Source: an uncultured Clostridia bacterium (lineage in GTDB: Bacteria > Bacillota > Clostridia > Christensenellales > Aristaeellaceae). Taken from it: 19,476 nt of DNA. The position numbers and the translations under genes were made by a program. The stretch is taken from positions 1-19,476 of the forward strand of contig CAKTYE010000049.1 in assembly GCA_934631985.1 (NCBI GenBank), given 5' to 3'. Shown here piece after piece: positions 5,005-12,687 of the stretch (its first letter is position 1; each line of letters begins with the position of its first letter). A model generated the notes under the pieces. That model worked only from the letters and a program-made list of their open reading frames with translations. It did not search any database and was not told the DNA's origin.

Positions 5005-6366
5005 TTACAGGCTGGAGGACAACAGATCCAGCAAATGGAACTGCTCCAGCAGCACGAAGGCACTCTGATACGAGGACGCAGGCAGCACCTCCAGTACCGG
5101 CAGGATGCCCTTGGCAAAGGGCAGCGCGACCTGATGCACAAAGTCGCTCAGCGTGTCCTCATAAACGGAGAACAGGTTCACGCCGCGCTCTGCCAGCTCC
5201 GCGGCGGTGTACTGGGGCGCTTCCGCAGGTGTATAGCTTGTGAGCGTGCCGCTGATAACGAGCATTTCCGCGTCCGTTTCGGTGTTTACCTGTGCGGCGC
5301 GTACCTGATAGACCGTGCCGTCTTCTGCATCGGTTTCGCGGCTCCAGTCTGCCTGCCAGCGCATGTGGGTATCGCCCAGCATTTCGCCCGTGCGGTCTAC
5401 CATGAAAATCGCCTGACCTTCCTCTGCTTCCGCTGTGGGCAGGCCCGTCAGCGCGACCGTGAAGTCCAGCACATCGGCCTCGTCCTCCATGCCAAAGCAC
5501 AGGCGGAAGGTGAAGCCGTCCTCCTCCTGCACCCAGGAAGCGGAAGCCGTGTAGCCCTCGTCTGTCATGGGCAGGGTCAGCTCCCAGGAGGATGCATCGC
5601 GATAGAACAGCTGCTCCTCCCCGGCAGACCAGGTTTCTGTATCCTCGTCCACCTCGATGGTCAGCCCATCCTCCTCCAGAAAGCTCTCCACCCATTCGGG
5701 CAGCATGCTCAGACCTTCCTGCACCATTTCGTCCATGCCGGAGTCCATCAGCAGCGCTTGCAGCCAATAGGTAAAGGCACGATCCTCCTGCGCCGTCTCC
5801 ATCAGGACGGAAGCCAGCTCTACAACCGCCTCGGCGTCTACCGTGCGGCTGCCCTCCTCGGCCTGCATGGTCTCGTTCCATGCGGGCAGAAAAGCGTCGA
5901 AGGCACTGGCGTTGGCATAGGTGCTGACGTAGGGCGCGATCTGATACAGCGGAATGCCCAGCTGGAAGTTGGCCTTCACGGCAAATTCCAGCCACGCCAG
6001 CATGTTCAGCATCACCTGCTGATCGCCCAGCAGCGGGCTTTCCACCATGATATGGCTGGGTACGCCGTACAGGTGGAAGGGAACCTCCGCATCCTCGCCG
6101 AAGGTCAGCGCTGCATCGCTGTCAAAGGCGGTGTCCTGGCTGAACAGATTTCCGCGCCAGCGCAAATCGCCGCGCAGGGTCAGCAATTGCAGCGCATCCG
6201 CCAGCCCCGGCAGCACCTCCTGCATATCGTCGGGGTAAGCCGATGCATCCAGCTGAAAGGTCAGGTCCATGCGCAGGCCATGCGCCTGTTCATCCGCCTG
6301 CGCCGCCCAGGGCAGGCACAGGGCCAAGGTTAAAAGCAGGGCCAGGATGCGTTGGAACCGCTTCAT
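5005..6366 (-). CDS. Secreted protein of unknown function (453 aa)
   Basis: Not recognised. The chosen start, ATG 6366, gives a clean Sec signal peptide (KRF positive start, LALLLTLALCLP core, AQA cleavage near residue 24) and has GGAGG 8 bp upstream; the extra 47 codons upstream in frame cross the promoter and are not coding. The mature part is acidic (many Asp/Glu), with alternating beta-type stretches such as GFTFRLCFG, VLDFTVALTG and MLVISGTLTSYT, and helical stretches in the middle (about 135-210). There is no lipobox, sortase signal or membrane anchor, so release or wall association is likely. No catalytic motif was seen. It is transcribed alone, between convergent azlD and the 188-aa secreted protein gene upstream. 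Confidence 0.8.
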   Translation of the reverse strand: MKRFQRILALLLTLALCLPWAAQADEQAHGLRMDLTFQLDASAYPDDMQEVLPGLADALQLLTLRGDLRWRGNLFSQDTAFDSDAALTFGEDAEVPFHLYGVPSHIMVESPLLGDQQVMLNMLAWLEFAVKANFQLGIPLYQIAPYVSTYANASAFDAFLPAWNETMQAEEGSRTVDAEAVVELASVLMETAQEDRAFTYWLQALLMDSGMDEMVQEGLSMLPEWVESFLEEDGLTIEVDEDTETWSAGEEQLFYRDASSWELTLPMTDEGYTASASWVQEEDGFTFRLCFGMEDEADVLDFTVALTGLPTAEAEEGQAIFMVDRTGEMLGDTHMRWQADWSRETDAEDGTVYQVRAAQVNTETDAEMLVISGTLTSYTPAEAPQYTAAELAERGVNLFSVYEDTLSDFVHQVALPFAKGILPVLEVLPASSYQSAFVLLEQFHLLDLLSSSL

Positions 6367-6397
6367 GTCATCATCCTCCGTGGTCGTTGATAAGGGG

Positions 6398-6406
6398 ATT
6401 ATAACA
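6398..6406 (-). promoter_or_regulatory. Extended -10 promoter for the 453-aa secreted protein gene
   Basis: On the minus strand this reads TGTTATAAT, a consensus TATAAT with the TGn extension. It lies about 31 bp upstream of ATG 6366, leaving a leader of roughly 25 nt. No clear -35 is present, which is acceptable for an extended -10. Confidence 0.6.
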
Positions 6407-6481
6407 CGTTTGCGGGAAAAATGCGAGTGGGGGAAGGGGGGAGGAAAAAGTGAAAGCATGGAAGAACCCTCCTTCCCCAAT

Positions 6482-6527
6482 AAAAAGCAGCGCTCCCATC
6501 TGCCCATAAGCCGGAAGGAAGCGCTGC
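6482..6527 (-). terminator. Rho-independent terminator after the 188-aa secreted protein gene
   Basis: On the minus strand GCAGCGCTTCC (6527-6517) pairs with GGGAGCGCTGC (6497-6487) with one G-U, then T5 (6486-6482) and ATT. It begins about 26 bp after the stop of the 188-aa gene and insulates it from the downstream 453-aa gene. Confidence 0.85.
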
Positions 6528-6553
6528 CGTTTTGCTAAGCCCTGCTGCGGAGC

Positions 6554-7120
6554 TTACTCCGCCCACTGCACCGTGTTGACGATGTCCACCAGCGACTGCA
6601 CGGTGGTCATATCATTGGTCGTGATGGTGAAGGTGTAGGTGCCGAGGGCTTCCTCGGACACAAGGCCCTGCACACAGTACAGCGTCGTTTGCAGGTCCAG
6701 GCCCACAGCGGTGTAGTCCACGTCCATGCTGTAGACCACAGACAGCGCGGGCTTGCCGCCAATCTCGTCCATGGAAGCGCCAACGACCTGCGTGTTCGCG
6801 ACCTTAATGCCCTGGCCCTCCAGCGCCGCTGCCGCCGACGTAGCAATGGACGTGGCATTCTCCTCCGGCGTGGCTGCGGTCAGGTCTGCATAGGACTCCG
6901 ACCAGGTAATGTTCAGGTTGGGGGTGAACTGCGCGCCCTCCTCCACATCCTGGTAGATGATGAAGAACGCAGCGCCGTCGGTGATTTCATCTGCAATGTT
7001 GCCGTTCGCGTCGGACGGGAAGGACATGGTGAAATCGCCAAAGTCATAGGCCATCGTTTCAGCCAGCACGGGGGCTGCCGCCAGGCAAAGCACCAGCAGG
7101 AGCATCAGAAATTTGCGCAT
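6554..7120 (-). CDS. Secreted protein of unknown function (188 aa)
   Basis: Not firmly recognised. A Sec signal peptide covers residues 1-20 (RK start, hydrophobic core, cleavage after VLA). The mature 168 residues are acidic and beta-rich: FGDFTMSFPSDANG near the start, NITWSESYADLT, GGKPALSVVYSMDV in the middle, and GTYTFTITTND then VQSLVDIVNTVQW at the end. This spacing of a FTMSFP-like strand, a central conserved strand and a final helix recalls PsbP/DcrB-like (DUF1795-type) extracytoplasmic proteins, but this is only a fold-level impression. AAGGAGG (7129-7135 as read on the minus strand) precedes ATG 7120 by 8 bp. It has its own promoter with an overlapping palindrome and its own terminator. 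Confidence 0.8.
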   Translation of the reverse strand: MRKFLMLLLVLCLAAAPVLAETMAYDFGDFTMSFPSDANGNIADEITDGAAFFIIYQDVEEGAQFTPNLNITWSESYADLTAATPEENATSIATSAAAALEGQGIKVANTQVVGASMDEIGGKPALSVVYSMDVDYTAVGLDLQTTLYCVQGLVSEEALGTYTFTITTNDMTTVQSLVDIVNTVQWAE

Positions 7121-7133
7121 GGGAAAAACCTCC

Positions 7134-7149
7134 TTACCAAATTTGGTAA
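7134..7149. promoter_or_regulatory. Perfect 16-bp palindrome, likely operator
   Basis: TTACCAAATTTGGTAA is a perfect inverted repeat. It starts 5 bp downstream of the -10 box and so covers the expected transcription start of the 188-aa gene; its far end overlaps the first bases of AAGGAGG. A dimeric repressor bound here would block initiation. As RNA it could also form a hairpin touching the ribosome binding site. No regulator gene is adjacent. Confidence 0.65.
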
Positions 7150-7153
7150 CGCC

Positions 7154-7182
7154 ATTATAGCATATGTCAGATGGTTTGGCAA
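7154..7182 (-). promoter_or_regulatory. Sigma-A promoter of the 188-aa secreted protein gene
   Basis: On the minus strand, TTGCCA (7182-7177, five of six matches to TTGACA) and a perfect TATAAT (7159-7154) are separated by 17 bp. Expected start is near 7147, inside the palindrome, with a leader of about 27 nt. Confidence 0.8.
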
Positions 7183-7207
7183 ATAGCTCGTTGATTGCTG
7201 CTGCTCC

Positions 7208-10200
7208 TTAGAACATGCTGATCTGGCTGGTTTCGCTCAGCCCCTCCAGCGAGCCGTGAGCGCGAAGCAGCTCCACCACGCCGTTGCCGACCTTGCCGCG
7301 CTCCTTCAGGTCCTCCACGGACAGGAACGGTCCCTGATCCCGGGCGGCGGCAATGGTCAGCGCCGCGCTTTCCCCCAGACCACCCAGGCTGGTGAAGGGG
7401 CAGCGCAGGGAGCCGTCCTCGATCTTGAACTTGCGCACATCGCTCTTGTACAGATCTACCGGCAGGAAGCGAATGCCGCGCATGTTCATTTCCAGCACCA
7501 GCTCCAGCGCCGTCTGCGCTTCCTTGTCCTTGGCGGAGGCGTTGTCCATGTTCTTGATCTCCTTGATTTTCGCCCGGCAGGTGTCCGGATCCACCAGCAT
7601 GGTCGCCGCATCAAAGCCGTCGCCGCGCACGGTAAAATAGGCCGCGTAGTAGGCCAGTGGATAATGCACCTTGAACCACGCAATGCGCAGAGCCATGGTC
7701 ACATACGCCACCGCGTGGCCCTTGGGGAACATGTACTTGATCTTCTTGCAGCTGTCGATGAACCATGGGGCCACGTCATGCTCGATCATGGCCTGCTCCA
7801 TCTCGGGCTTCAGGCCCTTGCCCTTACGGACGGCCTCCATGGTGGTGAAGGACAGCTTTGGCTCCACACCCTTGTCGATCAGGTAATTCATAATGTCGTC
7901 ACGGCAGCAAACGCATTCGTTCAGCTTGGCGGTGCCGGAACGAATAATGTCCTGCGCGTTGCCCAGCCAAACGTCCGTACCGTGGCTCAGGCCGGAAATG
8001 CGAATCAGCTCCTCCATGGTGGAGGGCTGGGTATCGTCCAGCATGCCGCGCACAAAGGCCGTACCAAACTCCGGGATGCCAAAGGTTCCCGTGGAGCAGT
8101 CGATCTGCTCAGAGGTCACGCCCAGCGCCTCCGGGGAGTGGAACAGACTGCGCACGGCGGGATCGTCCAAAGGAATATCCCGGAAGTCCACCCCCGTCAG
8201 GCCGCACAACTCGTGGATCATGGTGGGGTCCAGGTGACCCAGGCAGTCCAGCTTCACCAGAATGTCGTGCATGGAGTTGAAGTCGAAGTGGGTGGTAATG
8301 AACTCCGCTGTGGGGTCGTCCGCTGGATGCTGCACTGCGGTGAACTGATAGATCTCATATTCCTTCGGCACAACGACCATGCCCGCCGGGTGCTGGCCTG
8401 TGGTGCGCTTCACGCCCACGCAGCCCTGCACCAGCCGCTCCTTCTCCGTGTTGCCGCACTGAATGCCGCGTTCCTCCAGATATTTGCTGACGAAGCCGTA
8501 GGCCGTCTTGTCTGCCAGCGTACCCACCGTACCGGCGCGGAACACATGTCCCTCGCCGAACAGCTCCACCACCTGATGGTGCGCCCGGGACTGGTATTCA
8601 TTGGCGAAGTTCAGGTCAATGTCAGGCACCTTGTCACCCTGGAAGCCCAGGAACACCTCAAAGGGAATGTCGAAGCCGTCCTTGACCAGCGGCTTGCCGC
8701 AAATGGGGCAGTCACGGTCCGGCAGATCCACGCCCACCTTGTATTTGCTCTTGTCCACATCGAAGAAGCCCTTGTGGCAATGGGGGCAGCGGTAGTGGGG
8801 AGGCAGAGCGTTCACCTCGGTGATGCCGCACATGCAGGCCACAAAGCTGGAGCCGACGCTGCCGCGGCTGCCCACCAGATAGCCGTCCGCCAGGGAGCGC
8901 TGCACCAGCCGCTCGGCAATGTTGTACAGCGTGGCAAAGCCGTAGCCGATGATGGAGTTCAATTCCTTTTCCAGACGCTTGGTGACGATCTCCGGCAGGG
9001 GATCGCCGTACCAGTCCTTGGCGGTGTTCCAGGACATATTTTGAATGTTATCCGCCGCATCGGGCCAGAAGGGCTGGAAGGTATCCTCTCCCTTTGGATG
9101 CTTGGGGAACAGCCGAAGCTCCTCGACCCGGTCGGCAATTTTGCGGGGATTGTCGATGACCACCTCATGGGCCTTTTCCTTGCCCAGATAGCTGAACTCG
9201 TCCAGCATCTCGTTGGTGGTCTTGAAATACAGGGGCGGCTGGTTGTCGCAGTCCTCAAAGCCCAGACCTGCCTGAATAATGGCGCGGTTGATGGCGTTGT
9301 GGGGGTCAAGGAAATGCACGTCGCCCGTGGCGACCACGGGAATGCCCAGCTCCTCGCCCAGCTTCACAATGGTGCGGTTCAGGTCGCGCAGGCCCTCGTC
9401 ATCCGGCACCTGTCCGTCCCGTACCAGAAAGGCGTTGTTGCCGATGGGCTGGATCTCCAGATAATCATAGAACCGGGCGATCTTCTTCAGCTTATCCCAG
9501 GGCTCGCCCGCCAGCACTGCGCGGAACAGCTCGCCCGCCTCGCAGGCGCTGCCCAAGATCAGTCCCTCACGATACTTTTGGATCATCTTGCGGGGCATGT
9601 GGGGACGGCGGCGGAAATAGTCCAGATGACCGATGGACACCAGCCGGTTCAGATTTTCCATGCCCTTCTGCGTCTTTACCAGCAGAATGATGTGGAAGCT
9701 CTCGCCGATAGCGCCGCCCTTCAGCTCCTCATTCAGGTTCCGCAGGGTGTTGATGCCCTTCTCCCGGGCCTCCTTGTACATTCTGGCAAGGCACTGCGCC
9801 GTCGCCGTCGCGTCATGCACGGCGCGGTGGGCGTTTTTCAGGCTTACGCCCAACGCCTTGCAGACCGTTCCCAGCTTGTGGCTCTTCATGTCGGGATAGA
9901 GCTTGCGGGCAAAGGTCAGGGTATCCACCACGGGAGCCTGCCAGGTCATGTTCAGGCGGCGCAGCTCCGCCTTCAGCAGGGATGCGTCATAGGCCGCATT
10001 GTGGGCAGCAATGGGGCAGTCCCCGATGAATTCCATCAGCTTGGGGATGGCGGTCTCCGCCGTCTCTTTATCCGCCAGCATCATGTCCGTGATGCCCGTC
10101 AGGTTGCTGACCTTTTCCGACAGCGGAATTTTCGGGTTGACCAGCACGCTCATGGAGTCCACAATGGTACCGCCTACCATTTTCACCGCGCCGATCTCGA

Positions 10201-11629
10201 TCACGCGGCAGGTCTTGGTATTCAGGCCCGTGGCCTCGAAGTCCAGCACCACAATGGGGCTGTCCAGGTCGCGGTCATCCGGGTCCTGCACGATCTCCGC
10301 GTCGTCGATGAGGTAGCCCTCGCACCCGGGAATGAGCTTGATGTCCTTGCCCTTCACCGCATTGAACGCCGCCGGGAAAGACTGCACCACGCCATGGTCG
10401 GTGATGGCGACCGCCGGGTGGCCCCACTTGATGGCCCGCTTGATCAGGTCGCCCGCGGGGGTCAGCGCGTCCATGGTGGACATGTTGGTGTGCATGTGCA
10501 GCTCAATGCGCTTTTCCTCGGCGGTGTCCTCCCGCTCAATGCGCTCCATGGGTACCACGTCCCGCACGGAGATGGACAGCTCATGGGCAAAATTATCGTA
10601 GAGGCATTCGCCGCGAATTTTGACGTTCATGCCCACCTTGATCTGGTTCACCTTATCCCAGACGGCCTTGCGCTCCTCCTCGGTGATGGGTTCGGGCGGG
10701 GCTTCATCGTCCCGCTTGCGCCCGAAGCGGTTGCGATAGCGCATGAAGCTCTTGCACAGCACCGAGGACGTATAGTCGGTGATGGCGAAGGTGACCAGCA
10801 GCAGCTCGCCGCCCTTCAGCTCTTTCGTCTCCATTTTGAAAATGTCGCCCTGCACGGTGACAAGCCCCGCGTCGCTGGTCAGCTCCTTCATTTCGATGGG
10901 GCGGTCGGCGATGGCACGGCCCATGATGGGACGGCCCAGCGCGTGGTCGGTCATCTGCGGCATCATGGGGGAACGCGGCTTGCGCTCCTCTGTTTCCTTC
11001 TTTTCTCGCGGTACGGCGGGCTTGCGTTCCCGCTTTTCGGCCTTCTTCTTTTCCTCCTGTGCCGCTGCCTGCTGAAGCTGGGCCATGGTATAGGCCTGCT
11101 CCTGCTCCTTGATGCGCTCTGCACGCAGAGCCGCCAGCCGTGCCTCCTGATCGCCCGCAACAGTCAGCTCCACCTTCACGTCAATGCCGAAGATGTCCTT
11201 CACGGCCTGGGCCAGTCGCGCCGAAACGCCCTGCCGTCCCATAAATTCCAGCGAGAAGGGATCAGGAAAGGTCAGGGTAATGCGTTCCCCGTCGCAGCGC
11301 CAGTCCATCTGCTCCATCCAGCTGATGGATGCGGGATAGTTGCGCTTCAGAAAATCCACAAAGACCTGCTTATAGTTTTCGATGTGCTGCAAAAAATCGT
11401 CCGCCAGCGACGGGCTGACCACCCGCAGCGCCAGCGGCTTTTGAGAAAAGATGCCCCGCAGGATACGCTCCATTTTCAGAAACGTCTTTTCCTCGACCAG
11501 CGTGTCGCTTTGAAAGGTAATGTACACCTTCCCCTGCGCCCGCACATACACCACATGCGGCGAATGAAGCTGTCCCTTCAAATGCGGCAGCTCCTCATAA
11601 ATCTTTCCCAACAGGTCCTCGTAGCTCAT
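7208..11629 (-). CDS. polC: DNA polymerase III alpha subunit, PolC type (Gram-positive)
   Basis: A 1473-aa replicative polymerase with built-in proofreading. Domains in order: N-terminal region (1-~160), charged Lys/Glu linker (~165-215), OB fold (~240-370), PHP domain starting ELHMHTNMSTMDA (~375), an inserted DEDD 3'-5' exonuclease with VVLDFEATG (~460), continuation of PHP, a zinc-binding CPHC (~945) and CPIC (~975), catalytic palm with PDIDLNF (~1003), fingers, and C-terminal helix-hairpin-helix-like end. This order is specific to PolC rather than DnaE. Length is close to the Bacillus protein (about 1440). Start ATG 11629 follows GGAGG; the 45 extra upstream codons run through a repeat. 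It is the last gene of the cluster; no hairpin terminator is evident between it and the next promoter. Confidence 0.97.
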   Translation of the reverse strand: MSYEDLLGKIYEELPHLKGQLHSPHVVYVRAQGKVYITFQSDTLVEEKTFLKMERILRGIFSQKPLALRVVSPSLADDFLQHIENYKQVFVDFLKRNYPASISWMEQMDWRCDGERITLTFPDPFSLEFMGRQGVSARLAQAVKDIFGIDVKVELTVAGDQEARLAALRAERIKEQEQAYTMAQLQQAAAQEEKKKAEKRERKPAVPREKKETEERKPRSPMMPQMTDHALGRPIMGRAIADRPIEMKELTSDAGLVTVQGDIFKMETKELKGGELLLVTFAITDYTSSVLCKSFMRYRNRFGRKRDDEAPPEPITEEERKAVWDKVNQIKVGMNVKIRGECLYDNFAHELSISVRDVVPMERIEREDTAEEKRIELHMHTNMSTMDALTPAGDLIKRAIKWGHPAVAITDHGVVQSFPAAFNAVKGKDIKLIPGCEGYLIDDAEIVQDPDDRDLDSPIVVLDFEATGLNTKTCRVIEIGAVKMVGGTIVDSMSVLVNPKIPLSEKVSNLTGITDMMLADKETAETAIPKLMEFIGDCPIAAHNAAYDASLLKAELRRLNMTWQAPVVDTLTFARKLYPDMKSHKLGTVCKALGVSLKNAHRAVHDATATAQCLARMYKEAREKGINTLRNLNEELKGGAIGESFHIILLVKTQKGMENLNRLVSIGHLDYFRRRPHMPRKMIQKYREGLILGSACEAGELFRAVLAGEPWDKLKKIARFYDYLEIQPIGNNAFLVRDGQVPDDEGLRDLNRTIVKLGEELGIPVVATGDVHFLDPHNAINRAIIQAGLGFEDCDNQPPLYFKTTNEMLDEFSYLGKEKAHEVVIDNPRKIADRVEELRLFPKHPKGEDTFQPFWPDAADNIQNMSWNTAKDWYGDPLPEIVTKRLEKELNSIIGYGFATLYNIAERLVQRSLADGYLVGSRGSVGSSFVACMCGITEVNALPPHYRCPHCHKGFFDVDKSKYKVGVDLPDRDCPICGKPLVKDGFDIPFEVFLGFQGDKVPDIDLNFANEYQSRAHHQVVELFGEGHVFRAGTVGTLADKTAYGFVSKYLEERGIQCGNTEKERLVQGCVGVKRTTGQHPAGMVVVPKEYEIYQFTAVQHPADDPTAEFITTHFDFNSMHDILVKLDCLGHLDPTMIHELCGLTGVDFRDIPLDDPAVRSLFHSPEALGVTSEQIDCSTGTFGIPEFGTAFVRGMLDDTQPSTMEELIRISGLSHGTDVWLGNAQDIIRSGTAKLNECVCCRDDIMNYLIDKGVEPKLSFTTMEAVRKGKGLKPEMEQAMIEHDVAPWFIDSCKKIKYMFPKGHAVAYVTMALRIAWFKVHYPLAYYAAYFTVRGDGFDAATMLVDPDTCRAKIKEIKNMDNASAKDKEAQTALELVLEMNMRGIRFLPVDLYKSDVRKFKIEDGSLRCPFTSLGGLGESAALTIAAARDQGPFLSVEDLKERGKVGNGVVELLRAHGSLEGLSETSQISMF

Positions 11630-11658
11630 GAAACCTCCAATATGTGTATGGGGTGAGG

Positions 11659-11716
11659 TGCGAGGAAGGCGGCTTCTCAGTGAGAAGCCCCTCCCTCGCG
11701 CTCTCTCCCGAAGAAC
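11659..11716 (+). repeat. Hairpin repeat, family C, copy 1 (upstream of polC)
   Basis: GGCTTCTCA (11671-11679) faces TGAGAAGCC (11681-11689); outside it GCGAGGAAGGC faces CCTCCCTCGC, then GCTCTCTCCCGAAGA. The same arms occur at 13772-13790 and 13962-13990, and a worn copy at 12645-12684. It begins about 30 bp upstream of the polC start codon. Confidence 0.75.
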
Positions 11717-11809
11717 AGCGGATGGGGCTAAAGGAAGGGAACAGATGCAGCTTGGGCGGAGCATGAAACACTGCTTTCAAGGGATGCTTCATCTTTAGGG
11801 TTCCCTACG

Positions 11810-11877
11810 CCAAAAGCCTCCCTCCGCAGAGGGAGGACAGCCACCCCGAGGGCGGCAGGAGGATATGCTCCCCGCTG
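11810..11877 (-). repeat. Two-hairpin interspersed repeat, family B, copy 3 (inverted)
   Basis: CCAAAAGCC, then CTCCCTCCGCAGAGGGAG, GACAGCC, CACCCCGAGGGCGG, CAGGAGGATATGCTCCCCGC: the reverse complement of the family B order. It lies just downstream of the alpha/beta hydrolase stop (11886) and upstream of polC. Confidence 0.85.
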
Positions 11878-11885
11878 CCTGCACC

Positions 11886-12581
11886 TTATCCCAGTACCTT
11901 TTCCAGCCACGCCCGCACGACCGCCGCGTCGCCCGCACCCATAAACGGATGCTCGCTTCCTTCGCTGACCGTCACCTGCGCGCCAAACCGCTGCGCAAAA
12001 GCCTCGATCATTTCCCGGGTTTGCAGCGCGTCCTTTCCTGCATAGAGAATGCTTGTCGGGAAAGGCCAGCGCGTCACCGGGTGCGCCTGCACATACTGCC
12101 AATATCTCCATGAAAGCGTATCCACAGGTGTTTCAATCTCCCCGGCGGCTTCCAGCTGCGCCGGGGTCACGTTGGCCCATGCCATCATTTGACGGATCAG
12201 CCCGTCCATGTCCACAATGGGAGACTGGAACAGGCCCTTCGTCAGGGGGATGTCCGCATAGGCGTGCAGCGCGAAAGACGCCCCGATGCTGCATGCAAAC
12301 AGCGCAGCCTCCCGCCAGTGCGCAAGGGCGTAAGCGCCCACGGCCTGTAGGTCAGCCACGCCGTTCCATACATCGCAGGGGCGCGGCTCGTTTTGCCGTT
12401 CCCCATGCCGGGGCAGATCAAAGCTGACCGTCTGCCAGCCGTGCTTTTCCGCCAGTGCTGCAAAGTCCGCGGCATATTCCTTGCGGGACATTTTGCCGTG
12501 TACATGGATGTACACCCTTTCGGCGGGCTTGCCCCACACGAGGGCAGGGATGCCGTCAATGGTTATCCGTTTGCTATCCAT
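11886..12581 (-). CDS. Alpha/beta hydrolase fold protein
   Basis: A 231-aa cytosolic hydrolase of unknown substrate. Visible triad in the usual order: nucleophile Ser98 in the elbow FACSIGAS, acid Asp184 in YAGKD, and His211 in GSEHPF; HVHGKM (27-31) supplies the oxyanion region and FDLPRHGER follows strand 4. The elbow is A-C-S-I-G rather than G-x-S-x-G, tolerated in this fold. ATG 12581 is chosen because homology-like sequence starts at once (ITIDGIPALVWG) and a weak GAGAAG lies upstream; ATG 12599 is an in-frame alternative with no visible ribosome site. It sits between ispG and polC on the same strand, 106 bp after ispG, and has no obvious functional link to either. Confidence 0.82.
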   Translation of the reverse strand: MDSKRITIDGIPALVWGKPAERVYIHVHGKMSRKEYAADFAALAEKHGWQTVSFDLPRHGERQNEPRPCDVWNGVADLQAVGAYALAHWREAALFACSIGASFALHAYADIPLTKGLFQSPIVDMDGLIRQMMAWANVTPAQLEAAGEIETPVDTLSWRYWQYVQAHPVTRWPFPTSILYAGKDALQTREMIEAFAQRFGAQVTVSEGSEHPFMGAGDAAVVRAWLEKVLG

Positions 12582-12644
12582 ATGCTTCTCATTCGGCATG
12601 TCTGTACGAAGTTCTGAATACGAAAACAAATTTTATGCCGATTC

Positions 12645-12684
12645 TCGAAGAAGGTGCTTCTGGCAGAAGCGGCCTCCCACGCCG
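12645..12684 (+). repeat. Hairpin repeat, family C, degenerate copy 2
   Basis: CGAAGAAGGTGCTTCT, a short GGC loop, then AGAAGCGGCCTCCCACGC follows the same order as family C copy 1. The inner GCTTCT/AGAAGC pairing is kept. It starts 4 bp after the ispG stop codon in the direction of transcription, so it could also act as a 3' hairpin of ispG. Confidence 0.5.
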
Positions 12685-12687
12685 TAC

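Noticed and set aside
4933..6333. A 466-codon plus-strand frame opposite the 453-aa secreted protein gene
   Set aside because: Same codon-register effect as over polC; it starts inside the terminator and overlaps a gene with signal peptide, ribosome site, promoter and normal composition.
7256..11656. A 1466-codon open frame on the plus strand antisense to polC
   Set aside because: It is in register with the polC codons; its stops would need TTA, CTA or TCA sense codons, which this GC-rich genome avoids. The protein is His/Gln/Ala-rich with no family features, while polC is unmistakable.
11630..11764. N-terminal extension of polC by 45 codons
   Set aside because: The added residues come from the family C repeat; GGAGG sits directly before ATG 11629 and PolC homology starts there.
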